From Acinetobacter junii CIP 64.5 (GTDB lineage Bacteria > Pseudomonadota > Gammaproteobacteria > Pseudomonadales > Moraxellaceae), in the NCBI RefSeq assembly GCF_000368765.1, contig NZ_KB849654.1:524043-588042 (forward strand): a DNA stretch of 64,000 nucleotides. The letters are read 5' to 3'. Positions 27,114-36,743 of this stretch are shown here, piece after piece. Position numbers and translations under genes: made by a program. Position 1 is the first letter of the stretch; every line of letters starts with the position of its first letter. The notes beneath the pieces are model-generated. The model ran no database searches, was not told where the DNA came from, and saw only the letters and a program-made list of their open reading frames with translations.

Positions 27114-27144
27114 AAAAAAAGCCCATTAGTTCACACCAATGAGC
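27114..27144 (-). terminator. Terminator downstream of the 67-residue gene
   Basis: GCTCATT and AATGGGC (minus strand, one G-T pair) form a 7-bp stem with a 9- to 10-base loop, followed by a run of T. Confidence 0.7.
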
Positions 27145-27181
27145 TCGTTAAATCGATTAGGTTTGGTCTAAGATAGATTGC

Positions 27182-27385
27182 TTACGCATTTAAAAGGACC
27201 GAATGCAACTGTGACATGATCACTTGTGCAGTAGGTTTATTCGAATGGTCTGCAACCATAAAAATTAATAATGCTAGCAAGAACAGCCCTACGATAATGA
27301 GCATATAGACTGGTAATTTCCTTTTCCTTGCTATTTCTTCTTTACTGGCCACATGAGGCTGTGGCTTACTAAAATCATGCATCAT
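27182..27385 (-). CDS. Small single-span membrane protein (67 residues)
   Basis: Begins MMHDFSKPQPHVASKEEIARKRK (a basic, cytoplasmic head) and has one hydrophobic segment (LPVYMLIIVGLFLLALLIFMVA, about residues 24-45). GAGGG lies 6 bases before the ATG, a good start, and a terminator follows. No family is recognised. Confidence 0.6.
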   Translation of the reverse strand: MMHDFSKPQPHVASKEEIARKRKLPVYMLIIVGLFLLALLIFMVADHSNKPTAQVIMSQLHSVLLNA

Positions 27386-27529
27386 AGTTTGCCCTCATCC
27401 TTTTATTGCTTAGACCTTTATATTAGCAATGGACTGTGTTGCATTGTGTGACAAAGCTTCGCACTATCGTTGTTTTGTTTGCATAACTCTACTTTTTATT
27501 ATTTGCATTCTTGTATAAAATATAGGCGG

Positions 27530-27558
27530 TTTAGAAAATGATAAAAATAAGCTATAAT
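27530..27558 (+). promoter_or_regulatory. Sigma70-type promoter within the apparent 5' end of the next gene
   Basis: TTTAGA (27530-27535) and TATAAT (27553-27558) are spaced 17 bases. Transcription would begin about 27565, downstream of the most distal in-frame ATG (27538), which supports the start at 27595. Confidence 0.55.
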
Positions 27559-27594
27559 CCTCTGTCACGTTTCTGTTCTGTTTTTAATTACTGT

Positions 27595-28017
27595 ATGTCC
27601 TATAGCCAACAAAGTGTTTCTCTAGATTTAGACACTGATGTCACACATCAATGTTTTTTACATCACACACGCGATGAACATTTGATTGGTATTATCGAGT
27701 TCAATAAACCAAGCTATATTTTAAAGTGGGGTGATCTAGAATATTTCCGTCGACGTACTGAAGAATTCTCGGTTATGCCCTTACCTGATTGCATTAATGC
27801 AATGATTATCGATATTCGGAATGTACAACCATTTCTCGACAATGAAGTTCCGATTTTACCTTGGCGCTTACTTGAAGAAGATTGCCCAGTTCGACTGGTT
27901 GTTCCCCATGATCGCTTAGAGCACTACACTGGACTTTTTGAGCCCACATGGCTGAATACAGATGTTGATACCGCAATTCAAGAAATCCGCGAATTTATGG
28001 ATATGTTTGTTCACTAA
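27595..28017 (+). CDS. Hypothetical cytoplasmic protein
   Basis: I take the ATG at 27595 (MSYSQQSVSLDLDTDVTHQC) as the start, giving 140 residues. The frame extends upstream to an ATG at 27538, but a TATAAT promoter sits inside that extension; its AGGCGG site keeps the longer form possible. Features include FNKPSYILKWGDLEYFRRRTEEFSVMPLPD and CPVRLVVPHDRLEHYTGLFEP, an alpha/beta domain resembling STAS-like proteins in size. No signal peptide or membrane span. It is convergent with fpr. I do not recognise the family. Confidence 0.55.
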   Translation: MSYSQQSVSLDLDTDVTHQCFLHHTRDEHLIGIIEFNKPSYILKWGDLEYFRRRTEEFSVMPLPDCINAMIIDIRNVQPFLDNEVPILPWRLLEEDCPVRLVVPHDRLEHYTGLFEPTWLNTDVDTAIQEIREFMDMFVH

Positions 28018-28038
28018 TAACATATCCATGCGTACCTA

Positions 28039-28800
28039 TTACCAATAGTTCTCTACAGCAATATTTCCCTCACCACGACGATTCATCGTCAGTCCACGTT
28101 GTTTTAATGCATCCTTGGTATCTTCTACCATTTGTGGATTACCACATAACATCACATGGCTAGTAGCAGGATTGAGTGATAGGCCAACCACTTTTTCTAG
28201 CTCACCATTTTCAATCAAAATAGGTAAACGATCATGTAGGGTCGCATTTGGATCACGGGTAATAATTGGTACAAATTTGAACCCTGTATGCCCTTCACCA
28301 AAGCTCTCAGCAAGCTCTTGTATACGATCTACATAAGCCAGTTCAGCTGTAGATCTCACACTATATATAAGATGAATATGCTGATATTTCGTCCACGTTT
28401 CAAAATCTTGGAGCATAGATAAAAAAGGCGCCAATCCAGTACCTGTGGCTAATAACCATAAATCATGAGCTAAAGGTAATTGATAGCGAGCTAAAGTTAA
28501 ATACCCATACGCAGTTTTGTCGAGATATAACTCATCACCGGTTTCAAGATGTTGAAGGTTTGAAGTAAACGCACCATCAGGTACAACGATAGAAAAGAAT
28601 TCCAGATTTTCATCAAAAGGTGAAGAAACGACTGAATATGCACGAACCACCAATTCACCATTTACCATCAACCCAATACGAGCAAATTGACCTGCTGTAA
28701 ATTTAAAATGGGCGGGTCTCGTCATCGTGAAACTAAAAAGATTGTGAGCCCAACGATGTACAGATAAAACCTTTTCTACGGTAAATTTTTCAATTGACAT
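28039..28800 (-). CDS. fpr: Ferredoxin/flavodoxin-NADP+ reductase
   Basis: A 253-residue FAD enzyme that moves electrons between NADPH and ferredoxin or flavodoxin. RAYSVVSSP near residue 53 is the FAD-binding RxYS motif. LATGTGLAPFLSML (about 117-130) is the NADP-binding loop, and VMLCGNPQMVEDTKDAL matches the CGxPxMV segment. The C-terminus ENYW is like Pseudomonas-type Fpr. It is divergent, by 84 bases, from a LysR regulator, as are fpr and finR in Pseudomonas, so superoxide-responsive control is likely (inference). The length is near the family norm of about 255. Confidence 0.95.
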   Translation of the reverse strand: MSIEKFTVEKVLSVHRWAHNLFSFTMTRPAHFKFTAGQFARIGLMVNGELVVRAYSVVSSPFDENLEFFSIVVPDGAFTSNLQHLETGDELYLDKTAYGYLTLARYQLPLAHDLWLLATGTGLAPFLSMLQDFETWTKYQHIHLIYSVRSTAELAYVDRIQELAESFGEGHTGFKFVPIITRDPNATLHDRLPILIENGELEKVVGLSLNPATSHVMLCGNPQMVEDTKDALKQRGLTMNRRGEGNIAVENYW

Positions 28801-28824
28801 GATTTGAACGTGGCACGAAACAGT

Positions 28825-28840
28825 ATGCTCATGTTAGCAT
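28825..28840. promoter_or_regulatory. Candidate LysR-type operator between fpr and finR-like gene
   Basis: ATGCT-CATGTT-AGCAT is an inverted repeat in the 84-base divergent gap and contains a T-N11-A core, the form recognised by many LysR proteins. It would serve both promoters. Confidence 0.45.
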
Positions 28841-28884
28841 GATCGAATATTTGATGGATACTCAAAACACTAAGGCTATATAAC

Positions 28885-29769
28885 ATGCGAATGACCTTAC
28901 GCCAATTGGCTGTTTTTGTGGCGGTCGCTCAGGAAGGAACCGTAACCAAAGCCAGTGATGCTGTTAGACTTACTCAAAGTGCAGCAAGTATGGCTTTAGC
29001 TGATTTAGAAGATGGTCTTGGTGCGCCATTGTTCGATCGACTCGGCAAGCGTTTACAGCTTAATGATTTGGGACGCTTTTTATTGCCACAAGCATTAGAA
29101 ATATTAGGTCGCTGTGAATCTTTTGAGCAAGCAGCCAAAGGTGAATTACAAAGTATTGACCTTAGATTGGGAGCAACGCTCACAATCAGCGACTACTTGA
29201 TGCCTGATTTAATGGCTGATTTCTTACAAAAACACCCACAGGCACACTTACAATTACAAGTAGGTAATACTCGTCAAATGATTGAAGCAGTCAATCAATT
29301 CCAACTGGATTTGGCTTTAATTGAAGGTTCTTGTCATTTGCCACAATTACAGTGTATTCACTGGCGTGATGATGAATTAGCCGTTTGCTGTGCACCTTCA
29401 CATCCTCTTGCTCAAATTCAACGTGCATTAAGCCCTGCTGACTTTCTAAATGTTGAATGGATTTTACGTGAAGAAGGCTCTGGTACACGTGAAGTTTTTG
29501 ACAATGCAATTTTACAAGATGTTCCTGATGCGAATATTCGTTTGACCTTAGGTCATAACGAAGCAATTTTAAAAATTGTAGCGGGTGGGCTTGGGATGTC
29601 CTGTGTATCAAGATTGGCGATTGAGCCTTTAGCTGAAAAAGGTCAATTGGTCATCCTTGACACACCGTTCTGGCAACTGACAAGACCACTTTATATGCTG
29701 GTACACCGTCAAAAATATCAGGGACCAGGATTAAAAGCCTTTCTACAATTTTGTGAAGATCAGATTTAA
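28885..29769 (+). CDS. LysR family transcriptional regulator (FinR-like)
   Basis: A 294-residue protein with the LysR N-terminal winged helix-turn-helix (MTLRQLAVFVAVAQEGTVTKASDAVRLTQSAASMALADLEDGLGAPLFDRLGKRLQL, about residues 3-60), followed by the two-lobe effector domain. Location divergent from fpr suggests it controls that gene, as FinR does in Pseudomonas; the identity is inferred from context and is not proven. Met3 (28891) is an equal start candidate. The effector is unknown. Confidence 0.85.
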   Translation: MRMTLRQLAVFVAVAQEGTVTKASDAVRLTQSAASMALADLEDGLGAPLFDRLGKRLQLNDLGRFLLPQALEILGRCESFEQAAKGELQSIDLRLGATLTISDYLMPDLMADFLQKHPQAHLQLQVGNTRQMIEAVNQFQLDLALIEGSCHLPQLQCIHWRDDELAVCCAPSHPLAQIQRALSPADFLNVEWILREEGSGTREVFDNAILQDVPDANIRLTLGHNEAILKIVAGGLGMSCVSRLAIEPLAEKGQLVILDTPFWQLTRPLYMLVHRQKYQGPGLKAFLQFCEDQI

Positions 29770-29785
29770 ATCTGATCTTTTTAAT

Positions 29786-30493
29786 TTACCATCTCGAATC
29801 ATTCTCACACGGTTCACCATCATTATCACCATCCATTTTGGTATTAGGACAATTGCGCACAAAGAACTCTGCTTCTTCACGTGATCTCATTTGCGAACAA
29901 TGTTGGCGTCCATCACATTTAAATTGAGTCTGATTCGCTGTCGATTGTTGTGATTGGTTATTCATGACAGGAACAGATGTTGAGGCTTGCAGAGCGTTTT
30001 CTGTCTTTTGAGATAATTTAATTTCCGGCAGCTCACCCAAAGCATCTCGTTGCTGTTGCACAATTTTCTTCTGCTCTGCAATCAGCTGTGCTGTTTTTAA
30101 TTCTTTTGATTCTGCATACGACTGATATTTTTTGAAAACTAATCCTCCTAAAATTGCAATCACAATCAAGCCAATAATCATAAAAGTCATACCTTTATGA
30201 TTTGCATGTTTTTGCTGTGAGACCGATTTATTTTGAGTAGATGAGTTGTTGGCATAGTTTGGATAATCAATATATGCTTGTTTTTGATCTAAGCGCACAA
30301 TATTTGCAGCTTTAAACTTTCCATTATTATCTTCAACGATCAAAAATTTTAGTTTTTCACCAATTTTAGGTTCACCAGATGCTTTTGGAAAATCTTTGAT
30401 ATGGAAGAAAACATCAGTTTGATGACCATCTACCTTAATAAAGCCAAAACCTCTTTCTGTATCGTATTTTTTTATTTTTCCTTCAACAAACAT
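29786..30493 (-). CDS. Cold-shock-domain protein with membrane span and excalibur domain
   Basis: A 235-residue protein with three parts. Residues 1-68 are a cold-shock domain with RNP1 RGFGFIKV and RNP2 DVFFHI, which binds single-stranded RNA or DNA. A hydrophobic span follows at 102-121 (MTFMIIGLIVIAILGGLVF). Residues 191-230 are an excalibur-type calcium-binding domain (CDGRQHCSQM...CPNTKMDGDNDGEPCE, with paired Cys and the DGDNDG loop). The order implies cytoplasmic nucleic-acid binding and periplasmic excalibur domain. A Gln/Lys-rich linker (about 122-160) may be coiled. This arrangement recurs in gamma-proteobacteria; the role is unknown. Confidence 0.85.
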   Translation of the reverse strand: MFVEGKIKKYDTERGFGFIKVDGHQTDVFFHIKDFPKASGEPKIGEKLKFLIVEDNNGKFKAANIVRLDQKQAYIDYPNYANNSSTQNKSVSQQKHANHKGMTFMIIGLIVIAILGGLVFKKYQSYAESKELKTAQLIAEQKKIVQQQRDALGELPEIKLSQKTENALQASTSVPVMNNQSQQSTANQTQFKCDGRQHCSQMRSREEAEFFVRNCPNTKMDGDNDGEPCENDSRW

Positions 30494-30529
30494 TTTGCAC
30501 TCAATTTTTCATGTTTTGGTTATTCTAAT

Positions 30530-30556
30530 AAAAAAGAGACCGTAAAGCCTCTTTTC
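30530..30556 (-). terminator. Terminator between the two cold-shock-domain genes
   Basis: AAAAGAG and CTCTTTT pair to form an extended stem around GGCTTTACGG on the minus strand, followed by a T run. It lies 34 bases past the stop of the 97-residue gene and separates the two related genes. Confidence 0.7.
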
Positions 30557-30589
30557 TCATGATATTTCAATCAAAGATTACTGTAAGGA

Positions 30590-30883
30590 TCAACGTCTTA
30601 AGTTTGATAACAATTCATTGGTAATCGACTTATTGTGATCCATGATTTTGTTTTTCTTAGTTTTAGCGGGGTTAGGATCAACGCGCTCAATTTTAATTGC
30701 TTTATATTTACCTTGATTTTCTACAACTGAAAATTTCACTTTTTCATTGCGCTTAGGTTCACCTTCAGCTGCAGGGTAATCTGAGATATGAAAAAAGATA
30801 TCTTCACCATTCGATGCAATAAAACCAAATCCTTTCTCAGGATTATATTGCTTAATTTTCCCGTGGTAGAGCTCTTGCTTCAT
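30590..30883 (-). CDS. Cold-shock-domain protein, short
   Basis: A 97-residue protein: residues 1-68 form a cold-shock domain (KGFGFIAS and DIFFHI RNP motifs), similar to that of the adjacent 235-residue protein in the sequence HISDYPAAEGEPKRNEKVKF versus HIKDFPKASGEPKIGEKLKF. The last 30 residues are a basic tail without a membrane span. It is probably a nucleic-acid chaperone, related by duplication to its neighbour. It has its own terminator. Confidence 0.85.
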   Translation of the reverse strand: MKQELYHGKIKQYNPEKGFGFIASNGEDIFFHISDYPAAEGEPKRNEKVKFSVVENQGKYKAIKIERVDPNPAKTKKNKIMDHNKSITNELLSNLRR

Positions 30884-30933
30884 GACATTTATCCTACTTT
30901 ACGATGATGCTCATCATACTATATAGATAATAA

Positions 30934-30985
30934 AAAAGAGACTTGCTATTTCCCTTTCAAATCACAGAAATAAAAAGTCTCTTTT
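30934..30985. terminator. Hairpin between upp and the cold-shock gene
   Basis: AAAAGAGACTT and AAGTCTCTTTT form an 11-bp stem with a loop of about 30 bases just past the upp stop, with A/T tracts for use in either direction. Confidence 0.55.
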
Positions 30986-30997
30986 CATATTTTAAAA

Positions 30998-31633
30998 TTA
31001 ATCTTTTTGCACACTACCAAAGATTTTATCGCCTGCATCACCCAAACCAGGCACGATATAACCTTCTTCATTCAGGCCTTGATCAATTGAAGCCGTATAA
31101 ATACGAACATCAGGGTGTGCAGCTTCAACTTTTGCAATCCCTTCAGGAGCAGCAACCAAAATCATCACTCGAATATCTTTACAGCCACTAGCTTTCAATA
31201 CATCAATTGCAGCAATCAATGAATTACCCGTTGCAAGCATAGGATCAATAATCATCGCCAAACGATTAGCGACATCTGGTACTAGCTTTTTATAGTAAGT
31301 GCGAACTTCTAAAGTTGCTTCGTCACGCTCTAAACCTAAAACACTCACCTTTGCACTTGGAATCAGGTTAAGTACACCTTCTAGCATTCCAATTCCTGCA
31401 CGAAGAATCGGAACAATCGTGATTTTTTTCCCTGCAATACGTTGAGTTGTTACTTTCCCTGCCCACCCATCAATTTCGTGATCCACAACAGATAAGTCCT
31501 TTGTTGCTTCATACGTCAATAGCATCGTAACTTCTTGCGCTAATTCACGGAAGTTCTTAGTACTAATGTCAGAGCGACGAAGTAAACCAAGTTTATGGCG
31601 AATAAGCGGATGACGAATTTCTTGAATCGACAC
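30998..31633 (-). CDS. upp: Uracil phosphoribosyltransferase
   Basis: Converts uracil and PRPP to UMP in pyrimidine salvage. The start is the GTG at 31633 ([19 protein letters not shown]), giving 211 residues; the N-terminal extension beyond it is not family-like. [12 protein letters not shown] (about 77-88) and the PRPP-binding loop [20 protein letters not shown] (about 126-145) are diagnostic. The C-terminal [15 protein letters not shown] binds uracil. Length fits the family (208-211). It is a stand-alone gene beyond the nuo terminator. Confidence 0.96.
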   Translation of the reverse strand: MSIQEIRHPLIRHKLGLLRRSDISTKNFRELAQEVTMLLTYEATKDLSVVDHEIDGWAGKVTTQRIAGKKITIVPILRAGIGMLEGVLNLIPSAKVSVLGLERDEATLEVRTYYKKLVPDVANRLAMIIDPMLATGNSLIAAIDVLKASGCKDIRVMILVAAPEGIAKVEAAHPDVRIYTASIDQGLNEEGYIVPGLGDAGDKIFGSVQKD

Positions 31634-31694
31634 GAGTAAGTACCTAGCTAATATAAATATTCGCTTATTATAAAGTGTTTTTTTACTATTCAAT

Positions 31695-31724
31695 AAAAAA
31701 GCCCCCAGTTTTGGAGGCTTTTTT
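31695..31724 (-). terminator. Terminator at the end of the nuo operon
   Basis: AAAAAAGCC and GGCTTTTTT pair around a CC-AGTTTT-GG centre; on the minus strand it ends in T6. It lies about 24 bases past the nuoN stop. Confidence 0.85.
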
Positions 31725-31747
31725 GTACAAATCAGATTATCGGATGA

Positions 31748-33244
31748 TTACTGTTGCTGAGATAACATGAAATGTAATGGAGAAAGAATCTCTGATTTTA
31801 ATGCTAAATTGATCATTGGATCTGGATAGATACCTAAGAACAATACCAACAATGCAGCACCTAGTACCATGATCCCACCAACTTTAGTTCCCCAATGCGC
31901 ATCAGCATCAATACGAGGAGTATCTGGTGAAGTCATGTACATCACAACCATGACACGCAAATAGTAGTACAAACCGATACCACTACCCACAACGATCATT
32001 GCAGCTAAGAACCAGTGTTGAGTTGTTACTGCAGCCATAACCACAAGGAACTTACCAATAAAGCCCGCTGTTAATGGGATACCAGCTAGCGATAACATCA
32101 TCACAGTTAATGTTGCAGTCAAAATCGGACGGCGCCAGAACAAACCACGGTAGTCAGCAAGACTTTGTGCTTCATCCACGTTGTTATAAGGGCTCGACAT
32201 TAACGTAACTGCACCAAACGCACCGATTGTTGTAAGTACATAAGTAATCACATAGACCGTCACGCTACCAAGGCTCGCATAAGTCATGCTAATTAAAGCA
32301 ATTAACAAATAACCAAAGTGAGCAATCGATGAATAACCAAGAATACGTTTCAAGTTTACTTGACGTACTGCAAGTAAGTTACCTACTAAAATTGACAATA
32401 CAGCAATAATTGTAAGCACTGTTACCAGCGATTCAACTAGGATTGCACCTGATGCCAATAAGTAACGTACAAACAAACCGATCGTTGCTACTTTCGCAGC
32501 TGTCGCCAAGAATGTTGCCATCGGTGCTGGAGCACCTGCATACACATCTGGTGTCCATTTGTGGAATGGAGCAAGTGACAGTTTAAACGCAACAGCAAAG
32601 ATGATTAAGCCTAAGCCCAATAACACCATTGGCTGTTTGATTGCAGTGAATAACGCTTGTACAGAATCATAGAATGATAATGAACCTGTATAAGCATAAA
32701 TATACGCCATACCCATTAACAACATTGCAGATGCCGTCGCTGAAAGCACAAGATATTTAATCCCTGCTTCCAAAGATTGGCTGCGCTGATGGGTATATGC
32801 CAACATACCATATACTGGAATTGACATTAATTCTAAGCTGATAAAGAACGAAGCATAATGAGAGCTAGCGACCATCAACATCGCACCTGCTACTGAACAC
32901 AGTAGCAAGATGTACAACTCTTCGCGATTGTCTTTATATGTCTCAATATAAGCATGTGACAAAGTACAACATGCCAAAGCTGCGATCAAAATCATGAATT
33001 GATAGAGCATGGTAAATGGATCAACCATAAACATGCCCATCACGTTTACAGGTGCATAGTGACCTGTATACGCAGTGTATGCGATAAAAATTGCAGCGAG
33101 GTTAAGCCCCACAACTGAAGTTGTTGCGATTAAATTATGATTACGTTTAATCGAAATCAATAACATCACAACAATTGCAGTCAACGCCACAATCATCACA
33201 GGGACGAGCGGCATAAGTTCAGAAAAAGAAAGTGTGAAGTTCAT
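31748..33244 (-). CDS. nuoN: NADH-quinone oxidoreductase subunit N
   Basis: A 498-residue inner-membrane subunit of complex I, one of three antiporter-like proton channels. It has about 14 hydrophobic segments. KLSLAPFHKWTPDVYAGAPAPMATFLATAAKVA, with the key lysine and the half-helix Pro, matches NuoN/NdhB. The start ATG lies 3 bases past the nuoM stop. It is the last gene of the operon, followed by the terminator. Length fits E. coli NuoN (485) plus a little. Confidence 0.97.
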   Translation of the reverse strand: MNFTLSFSELMPLVPVMIVALTAIVVMLLISIKRNHNLIATTSVVGLNLAAIFIAYTAYTGHYAPVNVMGMFMVDPFTMLYQFMILIAALACCTLSHAYIETYKDNREELYILLLCSVAGAMLMVASSHYASFFISLELMSIPVYGMLAYTHQRSQSLEAGIKYLVLSATASAMLLMGMAYIYAYTGSLSFYDSVQALFTAIKQPMVLLGLGLIIFAVAFKLSLAPFHKWTPDVYAGAPAPMATFLATAAKVATIGLFVRYLLASGAILVESLVTVLTIIAVLSILVGNLLAVRQVNLKRILGYSSIAHFGYLLIALISMTYASLGSVTVYVITYVLTTIGAFGAVTLMSSPYNNVDEAQSLADYRGLFWRRPILTATLTVMMLSLAGIPLTAGFIGKFLVVMAAVTTQHWFLAAMIVVGSGIGLYYYLRVMVVMYMTSPDTPRIDADAHWGTKVGGIMVLGAALLVLFLGIYPDPMINLALKSEILSPLHFMLSQQQ

Positions 33245-33247
33245 GGT

Positions 33248-34846
33248 TTATTGCATCTCCACATGCTCAAGTTGAGTTGTTGTCTGCTGAACAGTTTCAA
33301 CAACTTCTTGTACTGGCATATAACTATTTACTAACCATTGCATGCTTGAATGCGATACATCCAAGAATGTTTGTGGGTAAATACCTAACCAAACCAAACC
33401 GATCACACAGATCATCAAGATAGTAACTTCACGTGCTGATAAATCTTTTAATGGGCTTGTATAGTGCTGCTGTTGCTCTGGATTTGGTGTACCAAACAAT
33501 GCTTTATGAATCAAAATCAAGCCATAAAGACCAGCAAACACCAAGCTTACTGCCGCAATAATCGTGAATACAGGATAAGCTTTGAATGAACCCATCAAGA
33601 TCAGGAATTCACCAATAAAGTTACCTAAACCTGGTACACCCACAAGTGCAGCTACAAAGAACATTAAGAAAAATGGAAGGTACTGCAACTGACCGCGTAA
33701 ACCACCCATTAAGCGTAAGTCACGTGTATGTAAACGCTCATAAACCTGACCAGACATGATAAATAATGCAGCAGATGACAAGCCATGTGCCAACATCATG
33801 ATCATAAGACCCTGGAATGTCAGGATATTACCTGCGTAAATAGCAAGTAAGATGAAACCCATGTGCGAAATAGACGTATACGCAAGCAAACGTTTCATAT
33901 CTGTTTGCTGATACGCTAAGAATGCACCGTAGAAAATACCAATCAAACCAAGAATGATCGCAATATCAGCAAATTGTGCTGATGCTGCTGGGAAGAATGG
34001 GATAACGAAACGAAGTAAACCATAGGCTGCTGTTTTAATCAAAATACCAGCTAAGTCCACAGAACCTGCAGTTGGTGCTTGTGCATGTGCATCAGGTAAC
34101 CAACCATGTAATGGGAACACAGGTAATTTCACAGCAAAACCGATGAAGAAACATAGCATAAATGCATAAGCAACTTCAGGCGGTAAGTGGTTCGCCACAG
34201 CCAATAGATAGTTGTAATCGAAGCCAATCATACCTGTCATCATGTATCCATAAACCACAAGGCCTAAGATACCGATCAACATGATCAAACCAGCAATTTG
34301 CGTGTATAAGAAGAACTTGGTTGCAGCATAAACACGTGAACGACCATTCGAGCCTTTATGACCCCATAACGCAATCAAGAAGTAGATTGGTACGAGCATC
34401 ATCTCCCAGAAGAAGAAAAACAGGAATAAGTCAATCGCTAAGAATACACCGATAACACCACCTAAACTCCACAGGAGGTTTAAGTGGAAGAAACCAACAT
34501 TCTTTTGGATCTCACCCCATGAACAGCCAACCGCAAGTACACCAAGTAATGCAGTCAGTAATACCATGAGTAAAGATAAACCATCCACTGCCAAGTGAAT
34601 GCTAATGCCTAGTGTCTGAATCCAAGGTAAATGGAACTCAGCCGCCCAAGTTGGAACTTTACCACCCAGCTCGTAACTAAATGTACCACTTTGCCAAAGT
34701 GCAATGCCTAAACCAAAGGTAATAAGCATACCAATTAAGGCAATCCAACGCGGTAATTGTTGGTCGAATTTATCAACCAACCAACAAATAAAACCAGCAA
34801 TGAAAGGAACTAAAATCAGTGCGGGTAAAATTAAATTGTTTTCCAT
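33248..34846 (-). CDS. nuoM: NADH-quinone oxidoreductase subunit M
   Basis: A 532-residue antiporter-like subunit of complex I. The start is the ATG at 34846 (MENNLILPALIL), one base past the nuoL stop, with GGGG about 7 bases upstream inside the nuoL end; the longer frame opens at TTG. Conserved segments include FAVKLPVFPLHGWLPDAHAQAPTAGSVDLAGILIKTAAYGL (channel lysine, HGWLPDAH) and DMKRLLAYTSISHMGFILL. The last 30 residues form a polar Gln/Thr tail. Confidence 0.97.
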   Translation of the reverse strand: MENNLILPALILVPFIAGFICWLVDKFDQQLPRWIALIGMLITFGLGIALWQSGTFSYELGGKVPTWAAEFHLPWIQTLGISIHLAVDGLSLLMVLLTALLGVLAVGCSWGEIQKNVGFFHLNLLWSLGGVIGVFLAIDLFLFFFFWEMMLVPIYFLIALWGHKGSNGRSRVYAATKFFLYTQIAGLIMLIGILGLVVYGYMMTGMIGFDYNYLLAVANHLPPEVAYAFMLCFFIGFAVKLPVFPLHGWLPDAHAQAPTAGSVDLAGILIKTAAYGLLRFVIPFFPAASAQFADIAIILGLIGIFYGAFLAYQQTDMKRLLAYTSISHMGFILLAIYAGNILTFQGLMIMMLAHGLSSAALFIMSGQVYERLHTRDLRLMGGLRGQLQYLPFFLMFFVAALVGVPGLGNFIGEFLILMGSFKAYPVFTIIAAVSLVFAGLYGLILIHKALFGTPNPEQQQHYTSPLKDLSAREVTILMICVIGLVWLGIYPQTFLDVSHSSMQWLVNSYMPVQEVVETVQQTTTQLEHVEMQ

Positions 34847-34847
34847 T

Positions 34848-36743
34848 TTATTTCCCCACAACCTGAATCACGATCAAGATCATCAATAGCACCACTACAC
34901 CGAGTGACATGCTTGATGCGTATTCACGTAATGAACCAGTTTGACGCGAGCTAGTAAAGGTATTACCACCTTTCACAATCGCAGGTAATACTAGCCATAA
35001 ACCATCAACTGGATCACGACCTAAGATTTTCGCAATCAATAAATAAGGTTTGACGAATACGATGTCATACAAAGCATCAAAACCAAATGCTGTACGGCAA
35101 ATATGTGCTAAACCAGCGCCCAATGATGTTTGAGCAAATGATTTAACAGCACCATATGCAAAGGCAAATAGGAAGATACCTACTGCTAAACCAGCAAGTG
35201 CAATACCACTCGCCAAATGTTCTGCATGCACAACAGCTTCATGTAAAGCTTCAGGGATAACAAAACTTGGAATACTTGCAGCAGTCAATAAATTTGCAAC
35301 TGGTGCTTGCAAGAAGTAACCAATTCCTGTTGATAACACAGCAAGAATCGCAAGTGGTGCCCAATATGTCACACCATGAATTGCATGAGCGTGAGTTTTT
35401 TCTTCACCGAAGAATACGACCCAAATTAGACGGAACGTATAAATAGAAGTTAAGAACGCGCCCGCTACACCAACCCAATACAATGTGTTGTAAAGTGGAA
35501 TATTTGCAATTGTAGACTGTGCATATACTGCACCTAAGATGGCATCTTTAGAGAAGAAACCAACAGTTACGATTGGAAGTGCAGCCAATGCGCCACCACC
35601 GATGACGAAACACCAAAATACGAATGGAATCTTTTTACGTAATCCACCCATTTTGAAAATGTTTTGTTCGTGATGACATGCAAGAATTACGGCACCCGAA
35701 GAAAGGAACAATAATGCTTTGAAGAATGCATGAGCCAACATGTGGAACAAACCAGCTTGGTAAGCTTCAGCACCTACAGCCATAAACATATAACCTAACT
35801 GACTCATAGTTGAGTAAGCCAAGATACGTTTGATGTCGGTTTGAACTAGCGCTGCAAAACCAGCTACAAGCAATGTCACAGCACCTGTAATCGAGATGAA
35901 CTGCATCACTTCTGGTGCCATTTCCATCACGGAGAACATACGGCAGCATAAGTACACACCTGCTGTAACCATTGTCGCAGCATGGATCAGTGCAGATACT
36001 GGTGTCGGACCTGCCATTGCATCAGCTAACCATGTTTGTAATGGAATTTGCGCTGATTTACCTGCTGCACCCAAGAACAACATTAATGCTGTCCAAATTG
36101 ACAATGATGAGCTTTGCGTCATTACAGTCGCTGCATTTTCAACGATGTACTGAGTATTCAAAGTACCAAATTGTTGATAAAGCAAGAACAATGCGATGAG
36201 TAAGAATACGTCACCGACACGTGTTACTGTAAATGCTTTGATTGCTGCCCAACCATTTGCAGGATTAGAGTAATAGAAACCAATCAGTAAGTAAGAGCAC
36301 AGCCCCACGCCTTCCCAACCTAAGAACAATAACGCTAAGTTATCACCAAGTACCAACAACAACATGCTGGCAACGAATAGGTTGAAATAAGAGAAGAAAC
36401 GCGCGTAATCTTCTTCACCACGCATGTACCATGATGCAAAGATATGAATCAGAAAACCTACACCTGTGATCATGCCCGTCATTAATAATGACAAGCCATC
36501 AAGATGTAAGCTAATACCTGGCTCAAAACCGCCAACACTGAACCAAGTCCATAAATGTTGAACGAAAACGGTTTGACCACTGCTCGTAAAAGCAAGACCA
36601 GCAATTAAAGCAAATAGAGCAGATAAACCAACTGAACCAACACCAATAATGGCAGCTACATTTTCAGAAAGCTTATTGCGCCCTGCCGCTAAAAGGATAA
36701 AACCAATGAGCGGGAATAAAACGGTTAAATATAATGTACTCAT
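34848..36743 (-). CDS. nuoL: NADH-quinone oxidoreductase subunit L
   Basis: A 631-residue, distal antiporter-like subunit of the membrane arm. [41 protein letters not shown] is the strongest signature, and [22 protein letters not shown] follows. Beyond the 14 helices the C-terminus has the long lateral helix region that clamps M and N. The start overlaps the nuoK stop by 4 bases (ATGA). Length fits the family (about 613). Confidence 0.97.
   Translation of the reverse strand: MSTLYLTVLFPLIGFILLAAGRNKLSENVAAIIGVGSVGLSALFALIAGLAFTSSGQTVFVQHLWTWFSVGGFEPGISLHLDGLSLLMTGMITGVGFLIHIFASWYMRGEEDYARFFSYFNLFVASMLLLVLGDNLALLFLGWEGVGLCSYLLIGFYYSNPANGWAAIKAFTVTRVGDVFLLIALFLLYQQFGTLNTQYIVENAATVMTQSSSLSIWTALMLFLGAAGKSAQIPLQTWLADAMAGPTPVSALIHAATMVTAGVYLCCRMFSVMEMAPEVMQFISITGAVTLLVAGFAALVQTDIKRILAYSTMSQLGYMFMAVGAEAYQAGLFHMLAHAFFKALLFLSSGAVILACHHEQNIFKMGGLRKKIPFVFWCFVIGGGALAALPIVTVGFFSKDAILGAVYAQSTIANIPLYNTLYWVGVAGAFLTSIYTFRLIWVVFFGEEKTHAHAIHGVTYWAPLAILAVLSTGIGYFLQAPVANLLTAASIPSFVIPEALHEAVVHAEHLASGIALAGLAVGIFLFAFAYGAVKSFAQTSLGAGLAHICRTAFGFDALYDIVFVKPYLLIAKILGRDPVDGLWLVLPAIVKGGNTFTSSRQTGSLREYASSMSLGVVVLLMILIVIQVVGK

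Noticed and set aside
31634..31693. N-terminal extension of upp
   Set aside because: The added residues are basic and unlike UPRT, and the GTG at 31633 gives the family length.
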